The notes under the pieces were generated by a model. The model was not told the origin of the DNA, ran no database searches, and was given only the letters and a program-made list of their open reading frames with translations. The translations under genes were made by a program, and so were the position numbers. Shown piece by piece: positions 43,679 to 53,276 of a DNA stretch of 64,000 nucleotides. Positions within the stretch are counted from its first letter, which is position 1. Each line of letters begins with the position of its first letter. The stretch comes from Frankia sp. QA3 (GTDB taxonomy: Bacteria > Actinomycetota > Actinomycetes > Frankiales > Frankiaceae), in NCBI RefSeq assembly GCF_000262465.1, contig NZ_CM001489.1, positions 2,228,597 to 2,292,596 of the forward strand, given 5' to 3'.

Positions 43679-44053
43679 CGCATCACCCTCCCACTTCGAC
43701 CGGACCGGGACATGGCCAGTATCGAGGCACGGGCCAGGATCTGGCCTGGCGAGTGGAGGCCGTGTTCCACGGCTGGCGGGACCGGCCCGGTCCCCACCAC
43801 CAGCGGCTGGTCTCGGCTGGGCGGCGGCCGCGGCCGTCAACAGGCGATGTGTCCTCCCACGCCTGGGCGTAAGGAGCCGGACGGCCCGCGGGCGCCGGCC
43901 GTCTGTCTCCGCCGCGCGGGCATTCGGCTCTTTCACGGAAAGTCGCGCCTGCGGTTCACTGGACATATCGGACAGGTACCAGCGCGCAGCCCACGCAACA
44001 CAGCATGGTCAACGATCCACGATCGGACCTCTCCTGCGAAAGCGAGACCGCTG

Positions 44054-44410
44054 ATGAGTATCTACGACGCTGTCGGTGGCGCGACGGCCGTGCAGGCCGC
44101 GGTCGACGAGTTCTACGTCCGGGTGACGGCCGACCCCACCCTTGCACCCTTCTTCGCCAACCGGGACCTGAACCGTCTCAAGGCGCACCAGCGGGCATTC
44201 GTCGCCGCGGCGATCGGTGGCCCCGAGGTCTACCAGGGCCGGGACCTCGCCACGGTACACGCCACGCTCGGCATCACCGGCGCCCACTTCGACGCGGTGG
44301 TGGACCATCTGATCGCGTCGTTCGCCGGCCTCGGCGTCCCGGCGGAGACCACCGGCCAGCTCGGCGCGATCCTCGCCCCGCTGCGCTCCGACATCGTCAC
44401 CGCGTCCTAG
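44054..44410 (+). CDS. glbN: Truncated haemoglobin, group I-like
   Basis: 118 residues, the size of TrHbN. It opens with SIYDAVGGATAVQAAVDEFY (helix A/B with the conserved Tyr position), PLAPFFANRDLNRLKAHQRAF (E helix after the distal segment, Lys/Gln), then the proximal-His segment in HATLGITGAHFDAVVDHLIA. This family binds heme and O2 or NO in the cytosol and often protects against NO or helps oxygen supply in actinorhizal symbionts. Start ATG at 44054; it is monocistronic. Which His is the ligand is inferred from family layout. Confidence 0.9.
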   Translation: MSIYDAVGGATAVQAAVDEFYVRVTADPTLAPFFANRDLNRLKAHQRAFVAAAIGGPEVYQGRDLATVHATLGITGAHFDAVVDHLIASFAGLGVPAETTGQLGAILAPLRSDIVTAS

Positions 44411-44480
44411 GGGCGCGTGTCGAGTGGTGATCTGTCTGCGGGATTCGCTTTTCCGGTGGGGCGTGATCCGGTAGGTCGTC

Positions 44481-44766
44481 GGGTGTGATGTGGGTGGAGG
44501 TGACGGGCGAGCAGTGGGGGTTCATCGGGCCTCCTCTGCCGATCTGCGGGTTCGGCCCGCACCCGGAGCGGTTGCGGCCGGCCTGTCGGCCACGACGCCG
44601 ATCCCGCCACGGAACGGAACACCGCCGAACGGCTGATCAGCCGAACATCTGATCAACAGACTGAAGGTGTGGCGAGGCACCGCCACCCGCTACGGCAGAA
44701 CCCCGGGCGGCTGCCTCGCCGGTCTCGGGCTTCGCATGTCCACCATCTGGATCAAGGAGTTTGCCC
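44481..44766 (+). pseudogene. IS5-family transposase remnant with its middle deleted
   Basis: The N-terminal piece reads WVEVTGEQWGFIGPPLPICG, FGPHPERL (IS5/DUF4096 start). About 200 residues later in a normal protein come NTAERLI and RLKVWRGTATRYGRTPGGCL then AGLGLRMSTIWIKEF, which here follow almost at once, in a different frame. Two ends without a core: a dead element. Confidence 0.7.
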
Positions 44767-45014
44767 GGTCACCTTCTGCTCGCAGCCGGCTATGCGCCCT
44801 GGTCGCAGGGGTTTCCGGTGGGGCTGTGTGCGGGTGCCCGCTCACGGCTGGTGCTGATCTCGACGGCGGGGGTGGCCTGGTGGGTGGTGGTGGTCCCTGG
44901 CGGCTCCGGCTCCGGCTCTGACTCTGGCTCTGCTCTGCTCTGCTCTGGCGATCATGGTGTTCCGCGGAACCGCGCCACGCCTCCGGGTAGCACTGTGCGG
45001 CGCGGCGGCGCGCG
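44767..45014. other. Gene-free low-complexity stretch
   Basis: Simple GGCTCC/GGCTCT and TCTGC runs lie around 44900-44955. A hydrophobic plus-strand frame (LVLISTAGVAWWVVVVPGGS) is open but has no start in context and no family match. Confidence 0.4.
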
Positions 45015-45872
45015 TCAGACTTTTCGGCCGACCGCGCCGTAGTTGCTGACCTCGAGGTCGGTCAGGCCGGTCGCGGTGCCGTCCGGGCGCCAGCGGTGGA
45101 CGACCTGTACACCCGGCTCGACCAGCTCCAGGCCGTCGAAGAACCGGGCGACCTGTGCGCGGGTACGCGGCTGAAGGGGGATGCCGCGGCTGCGGTAGGT
45201 CTCGGCGACCTGCTCCCACGCCGGGTCCTGGTCGGCGGTGATGTGGGAGAGGGCGAGGTAGCTGCCGGCGGGAAGCGCGTCGACGAGGCTGCGGACGATG
45301 CCGTAGGGGTCGTCGGAGTCTGGGATGAAGTGGAACAGCGCGATGAGGGACAGCGCGACCGGCTTCGTCGCGTCGAGGGTCTCGCGCAGCTCCGAGGAGG
45401 TCAGGATGCTCTCGACGTCGCGGACGTCGACGTCGAGGTAGGCGGTGGCGCCCTGCGGGGTGCTGGTGAGCAGGGCGCGGGCGTGGGTGAGGACGATCGG
45501 GTCGTTGTCCGCATATACCACGCGCGCGTCGGGGACGATGCTCTGGGCGATCTCGTGCAGGTTCGGCGAGGTGGGGATGCCGGTGCCGATGTCGAGGAAT
45601 TGCCGGACGCCGACCTCGCCGGCCAGGAAGCGGACCGTCCGGGCCAGGAACGCCCGGTTTTCCCGGGCCACGACCCGCAGGTTCGGGAACGCGGCCAGCG
45701 ACTGCTCGGCGGCCTCCCGGTCAGCGGGGAAGTTGTCCTTCCCGCCGAGGAAGTAGTCGTACATCCGGGCCGAATGCGGCTGGTCGGTCTTGAGATCCAC
45801 CGGGCTGCGCTCCTCGACGAGACTCTGCCACCACCGCTCGCCCGCCAGGTCCCGCTCGCCTGCATCCGTCAC
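45015..45872 (-). CDS. SAM-dependent methyltransferase, Methyltransf_19 (ex-DUF574), copy 3
   Basis: 285 residues from the GTG at 45872. DLKTDQPHSARMYDYFLGGK, FLDIGTGIPTSPNLHE, VVYADNDPIVLTHARALL, ALSLIALFHFIPD and QVVHRWRPDG show the family in full. The start is set by GGGGGG at 45882-45888 and the matched GTG of copies 1 and 2; an in-frame ATG at 45893 lies upstream of that ribosome site and is rejected. A TetR gene lies upstream in the same direction. The cell role is unknown; members are numerous in mycelial actinomycetes. Confidence 0.92.
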   Translation of the reverse strand: MTDAGERDLAGERWWQSLVEERSPVDLKTDQPHSARMYDYFLGGKDNFPADREAAEQSLAAFPNLRVVARENRAFLARTVRFLAGEVGVRQFLDIGTGIPTSPNLHEIAQSIVPDARVVYADNDPIVLTHARALLTSTPQGATAYLDVDVRDVESILTSSELRETLDATKPVALSLIALFHFIPDSDDPYGIVRSLVDALPAGSYLALSHITADQDPAWEQVAETYRSRGIPLQPRTRAQVARFFDGLELVEPGVQVVHRWRPDGTATGLTDLEVSNYGAVGRKV

Positions 45873-45880
45873 CGCGGCCA

Positions 45881-45920
45881 GCCCCCCTCGCATCTGGACG
45901 ATTCCGTCGAATCACCCTAT
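45881..45920 (-). promoter_or_regulatory. Conserved promoter/leader of methyltransferase copy 3
   Basis: Minus strand: ATAGGGTGATTC (45920-45909), 8 nt, CGTC (45900-45897), 7 nt, GAGGGGGGC (45889-45881). It overlaps the last codons of the upstream TetR gene, which ends at 45917. Confidence 0.6.
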
Positions 45921-46690
45921 CCGGCGCGATATCCGTTAAGGAACGCATCGATGCCGACGCGGACGGCCTCGCGGGTCTGTCCCTCGTCCAGCGGCGGCGA
46001 GCCGTAGGGGCGCATCGACACGCCGGCGGTGGCCAGGGCGATGAAGTGGACCGCCGCGACGGCGGGGTCGCCGATGCGTAGCAGCCCGGCATCGGCGAGC
46101 CGGGCCAGGCGGCGGGCGACCTCGCCCCGCACCCGCAGCGGACCGGCCTGCTGCCAGGCGTCGATGAGCGCCGGCGGAAAGTGCGACGACTCGGTCTTGA
46201 TCTGCTCGACCATCGCGAAGTGCTCGGGGAACTCGGTCCGTTGCGCCACGAAGGCGTGCCCCAGAGCGACGAGGTCGCCCTCCAGGTCGGTACCCGTCAG
46301 ACGGCGCTCGGCGTTACGGGCGAACTCGTCGGCGACCTGGGCCGCGCTTGCGTGCAGGACGGCCGAGAAGAGCTGCTCCTTGCTCTCGAAGTGGTTGTAG
46401 ATGGTGCGCGTGGAGACACCGGCCTCGGTCGCGATCGCGTCGATGCTGGTGCGCGAGTAGCCGTCACGGCCGAACATCCTGCGGGCAGCCCGGGTGATCG
46501 CCGCATGCTTGCCCGCCCGCCCACCCGTCCGTGCCGCCGGGCCCAGCGCTGCCGCGTCCGGCGGCATCGAGCCGGAGATCGACACGCCGGGCTGCGACAC
46601 GCCGGGCTGCGAGATGCCGGGCAGTGAGGTGCTCAGTGGTCCTCCACAGGTCCGGACGGCTTCCTGCCGTCCCCGCCCCCGATTTGCCAT
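45917..46690 (-). CDS. TetR-family transcriptional regulator
   Basis: Up to 257 residues. The helix-turn-helix is clear: AAITRAARRMFGRDGYSRTS and IDAIATEAGVSTRTIYNHFE then SKEQLFSAVLHA. The C-terminal ligand domain (FAVVEQIKTESS-like helix, RLARLADAGLLRIGDPAVAA) matches the AefR-type subgroup. The N-terminal ~55 residues are low complexity with a short ISQPGVSQPGV repeat encoded by tandem 15-bp units, so the true start may be the ATG at 46567. It is divergent from a broken peptide-binding protein gene at 46788, perhaps its former target. Confidence 0.85.
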   Translation of the reverse strand: MANRGRGRQEAVRTCGGPLSTSLPGISQPGVSQPGVSISGSMPPDAAALGPAARTGGRAGKHAAITRAARRMFGRDGYSRTSIDAIATEAGVSTRTIYNHFESKEQLFSAVLHASAAQVADEFARNAERRLTGTDLEGDLVALGHAFVAQRTEFPEHFAMVEQIKTESSHFPPALIDAWQQAGPLRVRGEVARRLARLADAGLLRIGDPAVAAVHFIALATAGVSMRPYGSPPLDEGQTREAVRVGIDAFLNGYRAG

Positions 46691-46787
46691 GCACGTTGTA
46701 CTTTACCAGCGTCCCGCGTTACCGTCGCCAAGCCGACAAAGCCGACCGGACGCATCGGGAAGCCGCCCAGCCTCGCGAGGAGCCGCC

Positions 46788-47668
46788 GTGAGACGCACCC
46801 CCAGCCCCTCCGTCCGTCGCGTCGCCGGAGCACCCGGCGTCGCACTCGGCGCGTGGACCCTGGCGGACTGCGGGGGCGGCGACGGCGGCAGGACCTCCCA
46901 GCAGGGCGGCCGGTTGACCTACGCGATCGACCAGGACGGCGGCTGCATCGATCCCCACCAGTCACCGCTGGCGACCGTGCAGCTCGTGACCCGTGGTGTG
47001 GTCGACTCGCTCGTCGCGCAGGATCCCAGGACGGGCGGCTTCAAGCCCTGGCTGGCCACCTCCTGGACGGTCTCCCCCGACGCGCGGGAGTTCACGTTCG
47101 ATCCGCGACCGGGGATCACCTTCAGCGACGGGACGCCCCTGGACGCCGAAGCCGTCAAGCGGAACTTCGACCGCGTCGTCGACCCGGCGACCAAGTCGAC
47201 CTCCTCGGTCCTCTACCTCGCCGGCTACCAGGGCACGACGGTCGTGGACGGCGACACGGCCACGGTGCGCTTCAAGCAACCCGGCGCCCAGCTCCTCCAG
47301 GCGGCGTCCACCGCGTTCTTCGGCCTGGAATCACCCGCGACCTTCGCGAAGGGACCGCAGGGCACCTGCCAGAAGATCGTCGACAGCGGGCCGTTCACGC
47401 TGGACTCCTACACCCCGCGCCAGGAGGTCACCCTCACCAGGTGGGCGGACCACGCCTGGGCTCCGGCGACGGCGGCCCACCAGAACGCGCCCTTCCTCGA
47501 CGGAATCACCTTCAAGACCATCTCGGAGGACGCGGTGCGATCGACCAGGCCCAGGCCATCCCGATCAACGATGTCGTCTACATCGTCGGGACCGCCCCCA
47601 ACGTCGACGGCCTGACCTTCGACGCGCAGGGCTTCCCGTGGTTCTTCGACACCTCCCTGCGGAAGTGA
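46788..47668 (+). pseudogene. Peptide/opine ABC substrate-binding lipoprotein (SBP_bac_5), disrupted
   Basis: GTG at 46788 after GCGAGGAG. A lipoprotein signal with ADCGGG is followed by a good SBP_bac_5 N-terminal lobe (LTYAIDQDGGCIDPHQSPLA, FKPWLATSWTVSPDAREFTF, GITFSDGTPLDAEAVKRNFD). After FLDGITFKTISEDAVR (near 47535) the frame is lost. The protein then picks up in another frame with IPINDVVYIVGTAPNVDGLT and FDAQGFPWFFDTSLRK, the C-terminus. About 230 residues of the middle are missing. No permease genes are nearby. Confidence 0.75.
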
Positions 47669-47800
47669 CGCCGGCCCACCCGGCGGCGGCCTGGCCGCCC
47701 CGTTCGACCTGCAGGCCGAGCGGGTGCTGCTCCGGAGCGCCGCCGAGCGCGTCCGCTGGAAGCGGCCTCGCTCATGACCATCACCACAGGAGGATCCTCC

Positions 47801-48688
47801 GTGAGCACCATTGTCGGACAGCAGCTCGGATTCGGCACGGAGCTGGGCGTCGGCTTCGATCCGGATCGCCTGGCCGAGGACGCGCAACACGCCGATGCCC
47901 TCGGATACGACCTGTTCAGCATCAGCGATCACCTCCACAGCGACCAGCCCAGGTTCGAGCCGTGGACGGCGCTGACGTGGGTGGCCGCGGCGACCGAACG
48001 CATCGGCGTCCTGCCCAACGTGCTCGGGCTGCCCTACCGCGCACCGGCGGTGACGGCGAAGATGGCCGAGGTTCTCGACCGGCTCAGCGCCGGGCGGCTC
48101 GTGCTCGGCCTCGGCGTCGGCGGGTACGACCAGGAGTTCGCGGCGTTCGGCCTGGCTCGACGCACGCCGGGGCAGAAGGTCGCGGCCCTCGAGGAGGCGG
48201 TGCGGATCATCCGTGGCCTGTGGACCGAGGAGACGGTGACCTTCGCCGGGGAGCACTTCCACACCGACGAGGCGCGCATCGAGCCCAGGCCGGCGCATCG
48301 CATCCCCGTCTGGCTGGGCACCTACGGTCCCCGGGCACTCCGGCTGACCGGTGCGCTCGCCGATGGCTGGATTCCGTCGTTGCCCCGGCTGGAGCTCGCC
48401 GAGGCGGTGGCCATGCGGGCCGCGGTCCGGTCGAGTGCCCTGGCCGCCGGGCGCGATCCCGATGAGATCACGTGCGCCTGCAACGTCGTCGTCGGGTTCG
48501 ACGAGCGCCGCTCCCCCACGTCCCGGCTCGTCGTCGGCAGCAGCGAGGCGATAGCCGAGCAGCTCGTCACGATCGTCCGGGCCGGCTTCACCTTCCTTCA
48601 GGCACTCGGGCTGGCAGAACCCGAGCACCGGGAGCGGTTCGCCACCGAGGTCATCCCGCTCGTCCGTAACGAGCTCGTCCGCGCCTGA
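47801..48688 (+). CDS. LLM-class (probably F420-dependent) oxidoreductase
   Basis: 295 residues. The luciferase-like barrel reads LAEDAQHADALGYDLFSISD, HLHSDQPRFEPWTALTWVAA, ATERIGVLPNVLGLPYRAPA, EVLDRLSAGRLVLGLGVGGY and VWLGTYGPRALRLTGALADG, as in actinobacterial TIGR-type F420 enzymes. It probably reduces or oxidises a ketone or imine using F420. The GTG at 47801 has AGGAGGA at 47788-47794, better than the ATG at 47774. A separate aldo-keto reductase gene follows in the same direction. Confidence 0.88.
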   Translation: MSTIVGQQLGFGTELGVGFDPDRLAEDAQHADALGYDLFSISDHLHSDQPRFEPWTALTWVAAATERIGVLPNVLGLPYRAPAVTAKMAEVLDRLSAGRLVLGLGVGGYDQEFAAFGLARRTPGQKVAALEEAVRIIRGLWTEETVTFAGEHFHTDEARIEPRPAHRIPVWLGTYGPRALRLTGALADGWIPSLPRLELAEAVAMRAAVRSSALAAGRDPDEITCACNVVVGFDERRSPTSRLVVGSSEAIAEQLVTIVRAGFTFLQALGLAEPEHRERFATEVIPLVRNELVRA

Positions 48689-48862
48689 CGCGGCGGAGCA
48701 GGGCCTGGGCGGCGGCATGGTGCCCGTGCCGCCGAGTCCACCGCCTCCTGAGGAGGGAAGCGGGCCTGGCGTGCCAGCGGAGTCTCGTGCGACCCGAGGA
48801 CTAACGTGGCACCGGGTGCCGCACCCGGCTCGTCCCGACCCCCTCGGATTGGATCACGGCGC

Positions 48863-49834
<972 letters not shown>

Positions 49835-49879
49835 CCCCCGTGGACCCCGAGGGTCGGCCCAGGCCCGGGGAGATCGAAG

Positions 49880-50458
49880 ATGACGGTTCCGACCGAGGAC
49901 GCCGCCGCCGGTCCGGACGCGGAATTACCCGACCGACGCGGGCGGGACGGCCAGCCGCCCGGCGCTGGCCTGACCGGCGAGCAGCGGCGGTTCCTCGCCG
50001 TGCACACGCGTGGCTTCCTGATCGTGACCGGCGCGGACGGCGGGCCGATCGGCTACCCGATGACCGTCCGATGGTGCGACGGGACGCTGGAGTTCAACAC
50101 CTACCGCAGGAGCGCGAAGGTCAGCCACCTGCGGCGTGACGGCCGGGTGTGCGTGGTCGTGGTGCCGCGGGACCGTGCCGCCGATCGTCGGGTGCTCAGC
50201 GTCTGGGGACGCGTGCAGCCGGGTGAGGGGACCATCGAGCACTGGATGCGCGACGGCGACGGGCCGGAGCCGGGCCTGTCCACACCGCCCCACATCACGC
50301 CGCCCCCCGTCACGCCGCCCCCCGTCACGCCGCCCCCCGTCACGCCGCCCCATGTCGTCCGCAAGGTCCGGGAGAGACTGCTCGACGGCAAGCGGATCAT
50401 CATCCGGGTGACCCCCCTCACCGCCCTGTTCACGGAAGGAGCGGATGATGCCGGCTGA
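49880..50458 (+). CDS. Pyridoxamine-5-phosphate oxidase-like split-barrel protein
   Basis: 192 residues. The flavin or F420-type split barrel reads RFLAVHTRGFLIVTGADGGP, YPMTVRWCDGTLEFNTYRRS, AKVSHLRRDGRVCVVVVPRD and RRVLSVWGRVQPGEG. A Pro/Thr/Val linker (TPPPVTPPPVTPPPVTPP) near residue 140, written by three copies of the 15-bp unit ACGCCGCCCCCCGTC (50299-50343), separates the barrel from the C-terminal helix (VRKVRERLLDGKRIIIRVTP). Its stop overlaps the next gene. Cofactor (FMN or F420) is uncertain. Confidence 0.75.
   Translation: MTVPTEDAAAGPDAELPDRRGRDGQPPGAGLTGEQRRFLAVHTRGFLIVTGADGGPIGYPMTVRWCDGTLEFNTYRRSAKVSHLRRDGRVCVVVVPRDRAADRRVLSVWGRVQPGEGTIEHWMRDGDGPEPGLSTPPHITPPPVTPPPVTPPPVTPPHVVRKVRERLLDGKRIIIRVTPLTALFTEGADDAG
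50299..50343 (+). repeat. Three-copy 15-bp in-frame repeat
   Basis: ACGCCGCCCCCCGTC appears three times in tandem inside the split-barrel gene, coding Thr-Pro-Pro-Pro-Val. A fourth, imperfect copy lies on each side. Confidence 0.85.
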
Positions 50459-50858
50459 GCGCCGCCGGCGGATCGCGATGAGCGCCGAGCAGCTCACGGC
50501 ATTCCTCGACGGTTCCGCGGAGATGGTCGTGGCCTATGTGGACGCGGCCGGTTGGCCTGTCGGCACCCTGGCCAGGGCCGACCGCCATCGGGAGGAGATC
50601 ACGGTCGAGTTCGACGATCCGACGGGGACCGCCGCCGGGGTCGGCGTCGGCGACGCCGTGTGCTGCGTCGCCGAGCAGGGGGCCAGGTACGACGAGATCA
50701 GGGGCGCGATCGTGCGCGGCGAGGTGACCGCGGCCGCGACGGCGGACGGCCGGCACCGGTGGACCGTCCGGGCGCGTCACACCAGCAGCTTCGATTTCGC
50801 GGCCCTGGCCGACCCGCCCGGAGAATCCAGCGAACCCGTCAGCCCACGCCAGCCCTGA
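50445..50858 (+). CDS. Second, smaller split-barrel (PPOX-like) protein
   Basis: Up to 137 residues, translationally coupled to the gene before it by a 14-bp overlap. MSAEQLTAFLDGSAEMVVAY and VDAAGWPVGTLARADRHREE look like the first strands of a PPOX barrel, with VCCVAEQGARYDEIRGAIVR in the middle. Two adjacent ATG codons (50445 and 50448) follow GGAAGGA. The two proteins may form a heterodimer; this is inference from coupling and fold. The last bases of the gene are close to the 26-bp repeat that flanks the kinase gene. Confidence 0.55.
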   Translation: MMPAERRRRIAMSAEQLTAFLDGSAEMVVAYVDAAGWPVGTLARADRHREEITVEFDDPTGTAAGVGVGDAVCCVAEQGARYDEIRGAIVRGEVTAAATADGRHRWTVRARHTSSFDFAALADPPGESSEPVSPRQP

Positions 50859-50877
50859 CGATGTCACCGTCATGGTG
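50852..50877. repeat. 26-bp direct repeat, left copy (flanks kinase)
   Basis: GCCCTGACGATGTCACCGTC plus ATGGTG is identical to 52605-52630. The right copy is the 3' end of the DinB gene (encoding HHDGDIVRA on the minus strand), so the left copy is a stray duplicated gene end. Confidence 0.85.
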
Positions 50878-51028
50878 ATGCGTGCCGGGGTGCCCCGAGG
50901 AGGGGGCCGTTCTCCCCTCACCCGGGGATCGCGAGCCCGGCGCTTCGCCTGTCGGCGGGCCTACTATGCTTGCCGTCACAAAGCTCGCCTCGCCCGACCG
51001 GCCAGGCGATCGTGCGGGGGGCGCCGAC

Positions 51029-52567
51029 ATGACCGGAACAGATGGTGCCGTCGGCAGGATTGTCGGAAGCCGCTATCGGATACTCGACCGTCTCGGCGCC
51101 GGCGGGATGGGCACCGTGTGGCGCGCACGCGACGAGACACTGAAAGTGGACGTCGCGTTGAAGGAGGTTCGCCTCCCGGCCGAGAGCTCTGCCCGGGAGC
51201 GCGCGGAGCGGGTCGCGCGGGCGCGCCGCGAGGCGGAGCACGCGGCTCGGTTGCGAAGCCATCCCGGAATCGTGACCGTCCACGATGTCCTCGATGACGG
51301 GGGCCTGCCCTGGATCGTCATGGAGCTGATCGCCCAGTCCGAGTCGCTCCTCGACCGGTTGCGCGCTCGGCGGCTGTCCGTCGACGAGGTCGCCCGGATC
51401 GGCGCCGACGCGGCCGACGCGCTCGCCTTCGCCCACGATCACGGGGTTGCACACCGCGACATCAAGCCGTCCAACATCCTGCTCACCCAGGACGGACGGG
51501 TCCTGCTCACCGACTTCGGCATCGCCTCGCACCACGACGACAGCACGCTCACCGCGACCGGAGTCGTCGGTACCCTGGCTTATACCGCCCCGGAGCGCTT
51601 CGGTGGCGGGCCGTCCGACCTCCGCAGCGACGTGTTCTCGCTCGGGGTCACCCTCTACCAGGCGGTCGAGGGCGTTCTTCCCTTCGGCGGCGAGAACACC
51701 GCCGCGATGCTTGCCGGAATACTTTTCGAGCCGCCGCGCCCCGGCCTGCGGGTTGGCCCACTCGGCGACGTCCTGTGGGCAATGCTGGCGAAGGCCCCCG
51801 CCGAAAGACCCGACGCGCGAACCGCGGCGAGGCTGCTCCGCCAGGCCGGCCGCCCCATGACCATCACCGCGCCGACGCGGCGCCCCACGCCGCCTGCGCC
51901 GGTGGCGCCGCGGCTGCCACCGGCTGGCCCGCCGGGCGCCATCGCGCGCCCGCCGACGCAGCGGGAACCTGGTCGCGCCGTGGGCCGTCGCGTGTTGCCC
52001 TGGCTGGCCGTTCCCGTCGGTGTCGCCGTTTTCCTGGCGCTGCTGCTCCCGCGGCTTCACCTCACGGGAAAAGACGACCCCAACGCCGGTGCCGGCTCGA
52101 CCTCCGTCCCCTCCGGTCCACCGAGCCGCGGGACAGTGCCGGTCAACACTCCCACACCGACCCTGGACTCGGGACCGAAACCGCCCGCTCCGGGAACCTA
52201 TGTCATCAATCGAGATTTCGTCGGCGACATTTCCTGGCGGGTGACCCTGACCTCCATAAGCGTCGGAAACGACGGCACGATGCGAGCATTGGTCCGTTAC
52301 CAGAAGCTGACGGACGGGTCTTCACTCGTGTGCCCGAGCACGTCTTCGAGAAACTCCGCGAGTCTTTTCCTGGCCGACGGTACGCGGGTGCCGCTCATCG
52401 CCGACTACTGCTCTCAGCACCTCGGCGAAATGCAGTGCACATCGTATCCCTGCACCCACGTGAGCTGGGGGGACTTCCCCGTCCCGCCGGACCGTAGCAC
52501 TTCCTTCTCGCTCGCCTGGTACTCCTGGGGCAGCGTGACCGGCATACGCCTCGGCTCTCCCCGCTGA
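51029..52567 (+). CDS. Membrane-anchored Ser/Thr protein kinase
   Basis: 512 residues from the ATG at 51029 (longer readings to 50882 add only disordered sequence). Kinase domain: P-loop LGAGGMGTVW (residues ~22-31), ATP Lys45 in VALKEV, catalytic HRDIKPSN with Asp144, DFG at 162-164, and APE (TAPERF) near 187. A Pro-rich linker leads to one membrane span (LPWLAVPVGVAVFLALLLP, ~323-341) and an outer domain of ~170 residues with four Cys (VCPST, DYCSQ, QCTSYPC), probably two disulfides. No PASTA repeats. Transmembrane signalling is inferred; the ligand is unknown. Confidence 0.92.
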   Translation: MTGTDGAVGRIVGSRYRILDRLGAGGMGTVWRARDETLKVDVALKEVRLPAESSARERAERVARARREAEHAARLRSHPGIVTVHDVLDDGGLPWIVMELIAQSESLLDRLRARRLSVDEVARIGADAADALAFAHDHGVAHRDIKPSNILLTQDGRVLLTDFGIASHHDDSTLTATGVVGTLAYTAPERFGGGPSDLRSDVFSLGVTLYQAVEGVLPFGGENTAAMLAGILFEPPRPGLRVGPLGDVLWAMLAKAPAERPDARTAARLLRQAGRPMTITAPTRRPTPPAPVAPRLPPAGPPGAIARPPTQREPGRAVGRRVLPWLAVPVGVAVFLALLLPRLHLTGKDDPNAGAGSTSVPSGPPSRGTVPVNTPTPTLDSGPKPPAPGTYVINRDFVGDISWRVTLTSISVGNDGTMRALVRYQKLTDGSSLVCPSTSSRNSASLFLADGTRVPLIADYCSQHLGEMQCTSYPCTHVSWGDFPVPPDRSTSFSLAWYSWGSVTGIRLGSPR

Positions 52568-52572
52568 CACGT

Positions 52573-52606
52573 GCCGGTCAGGGCTGACGCGTCAGCCCTG
52601 ACCGGC
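52573..52606. terminator. 34-bp perfect palindrome between convergent genes
   Basis: GCCGGTCAGGGCTGACG followed directly by its exact complement CGTCAGCCCTGACCGGC. It lies 5 bp after the kinase stop and overlaps the 3' end of the minus-strand DinB gene, so the cruciform or hairpin can act for both strands. There is no T-tract, as is usual in high-GC actinomycetes. Confidence 0.65.
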
Positions 52607-53089
52607 CCTGACGATGTCACCGTCATGGTGGTGGCATTCGTGCAACGCGCTGCGGGCTACCAGAGCGACACTGACGACCCGCCCGTCGAGGTCGATCGTC
52701 CGGCGCGACCGGCCCTCGTCCAGCTGCGTGATCGTCTCGCGTAGGCGGGCGACTCGGCGTTCGAACTGGCCGAGCAGATCGGCCAGGTCGCCGTTGCGGT
52801 AGTCCGCCGCGGCCACGGACGCGTCGGGGTCGACGGCCGGGATCACCGGAGTCTCCTCGGCGGTGGCCCGTTCGACCAGCCAACGGTGGAAGGCCATGGA
52901 TTCGCGCAGGTGCCCGAGGTACTCGATCGGCGACCAGGTACTCGGCCCCGGGCGGTGCCGCACGACGTCCGCGGGCAGGGCTTGCAGGTGCTCGGCGATC
53001 CTGCCGGCGACCAGGCCGAGATCGGCGGCGACCTGCGTGACGCCGGCGGCGGACGCGTCGAAGTCGCACTCGCTGCACTGCTGTTCCAC
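52592..53089 (-). CDS. DinB-family protein
   Basis: 165 residues of DinB/YfiT-like four-helix bundle. The three metal-ligand His are placed as expected: EYLGHLRESM (near residue 57), a mid helix with FHRWLVER, and the distal ALHECHHHDGDIVRAG. The N-terminus has CSECDF, a short Cys pair. The family binds a divalent metal and in actinobacteria often uses mycothiol. Its stop region contains the end of the palindrome and the 26-bp repeat, so its last codons are shared with both. Start ATG at 53089. Confidence 0.8.
   Translation of the reverse strand: MEQQCSECDFDASAAGVTQVAADLGLVAGRIAEHLQALPADVVRHRPGPSTWSPIEYLGHLRESMAFHRWLVERATAEETPVIPAVDPDASVAAADYRNGDLADLLGQFERRVARLRETITQLDEGRSRRTIDLDGRVVSVALVARSALHECHHHDGDIVRAGQG
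52605..52630. repeat. 26-bp direct repeat, right copy (flanks kinase)
   Basis: Identical to 50852-50877. It lies within the 3' end of the DinB gene. Confidence 0.85.
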
Positions 53090-53276
53090 CGTCGACTCCT
53101 CTACTTCCGTCTGCGCACGTTTCAGGAAACCGTAGCGATGCGGCCGAGTTCCACTAGCCCCGACCCGCGAACGGCCGGACCATGCCCACGGGCGAGGGAT
53201 CGAACTCGACCAACGGAATCGACGAGGAATCCGAAATCTCCACCCGGATCATTCTGGCAGGCGCCCGGCCCCGGAC

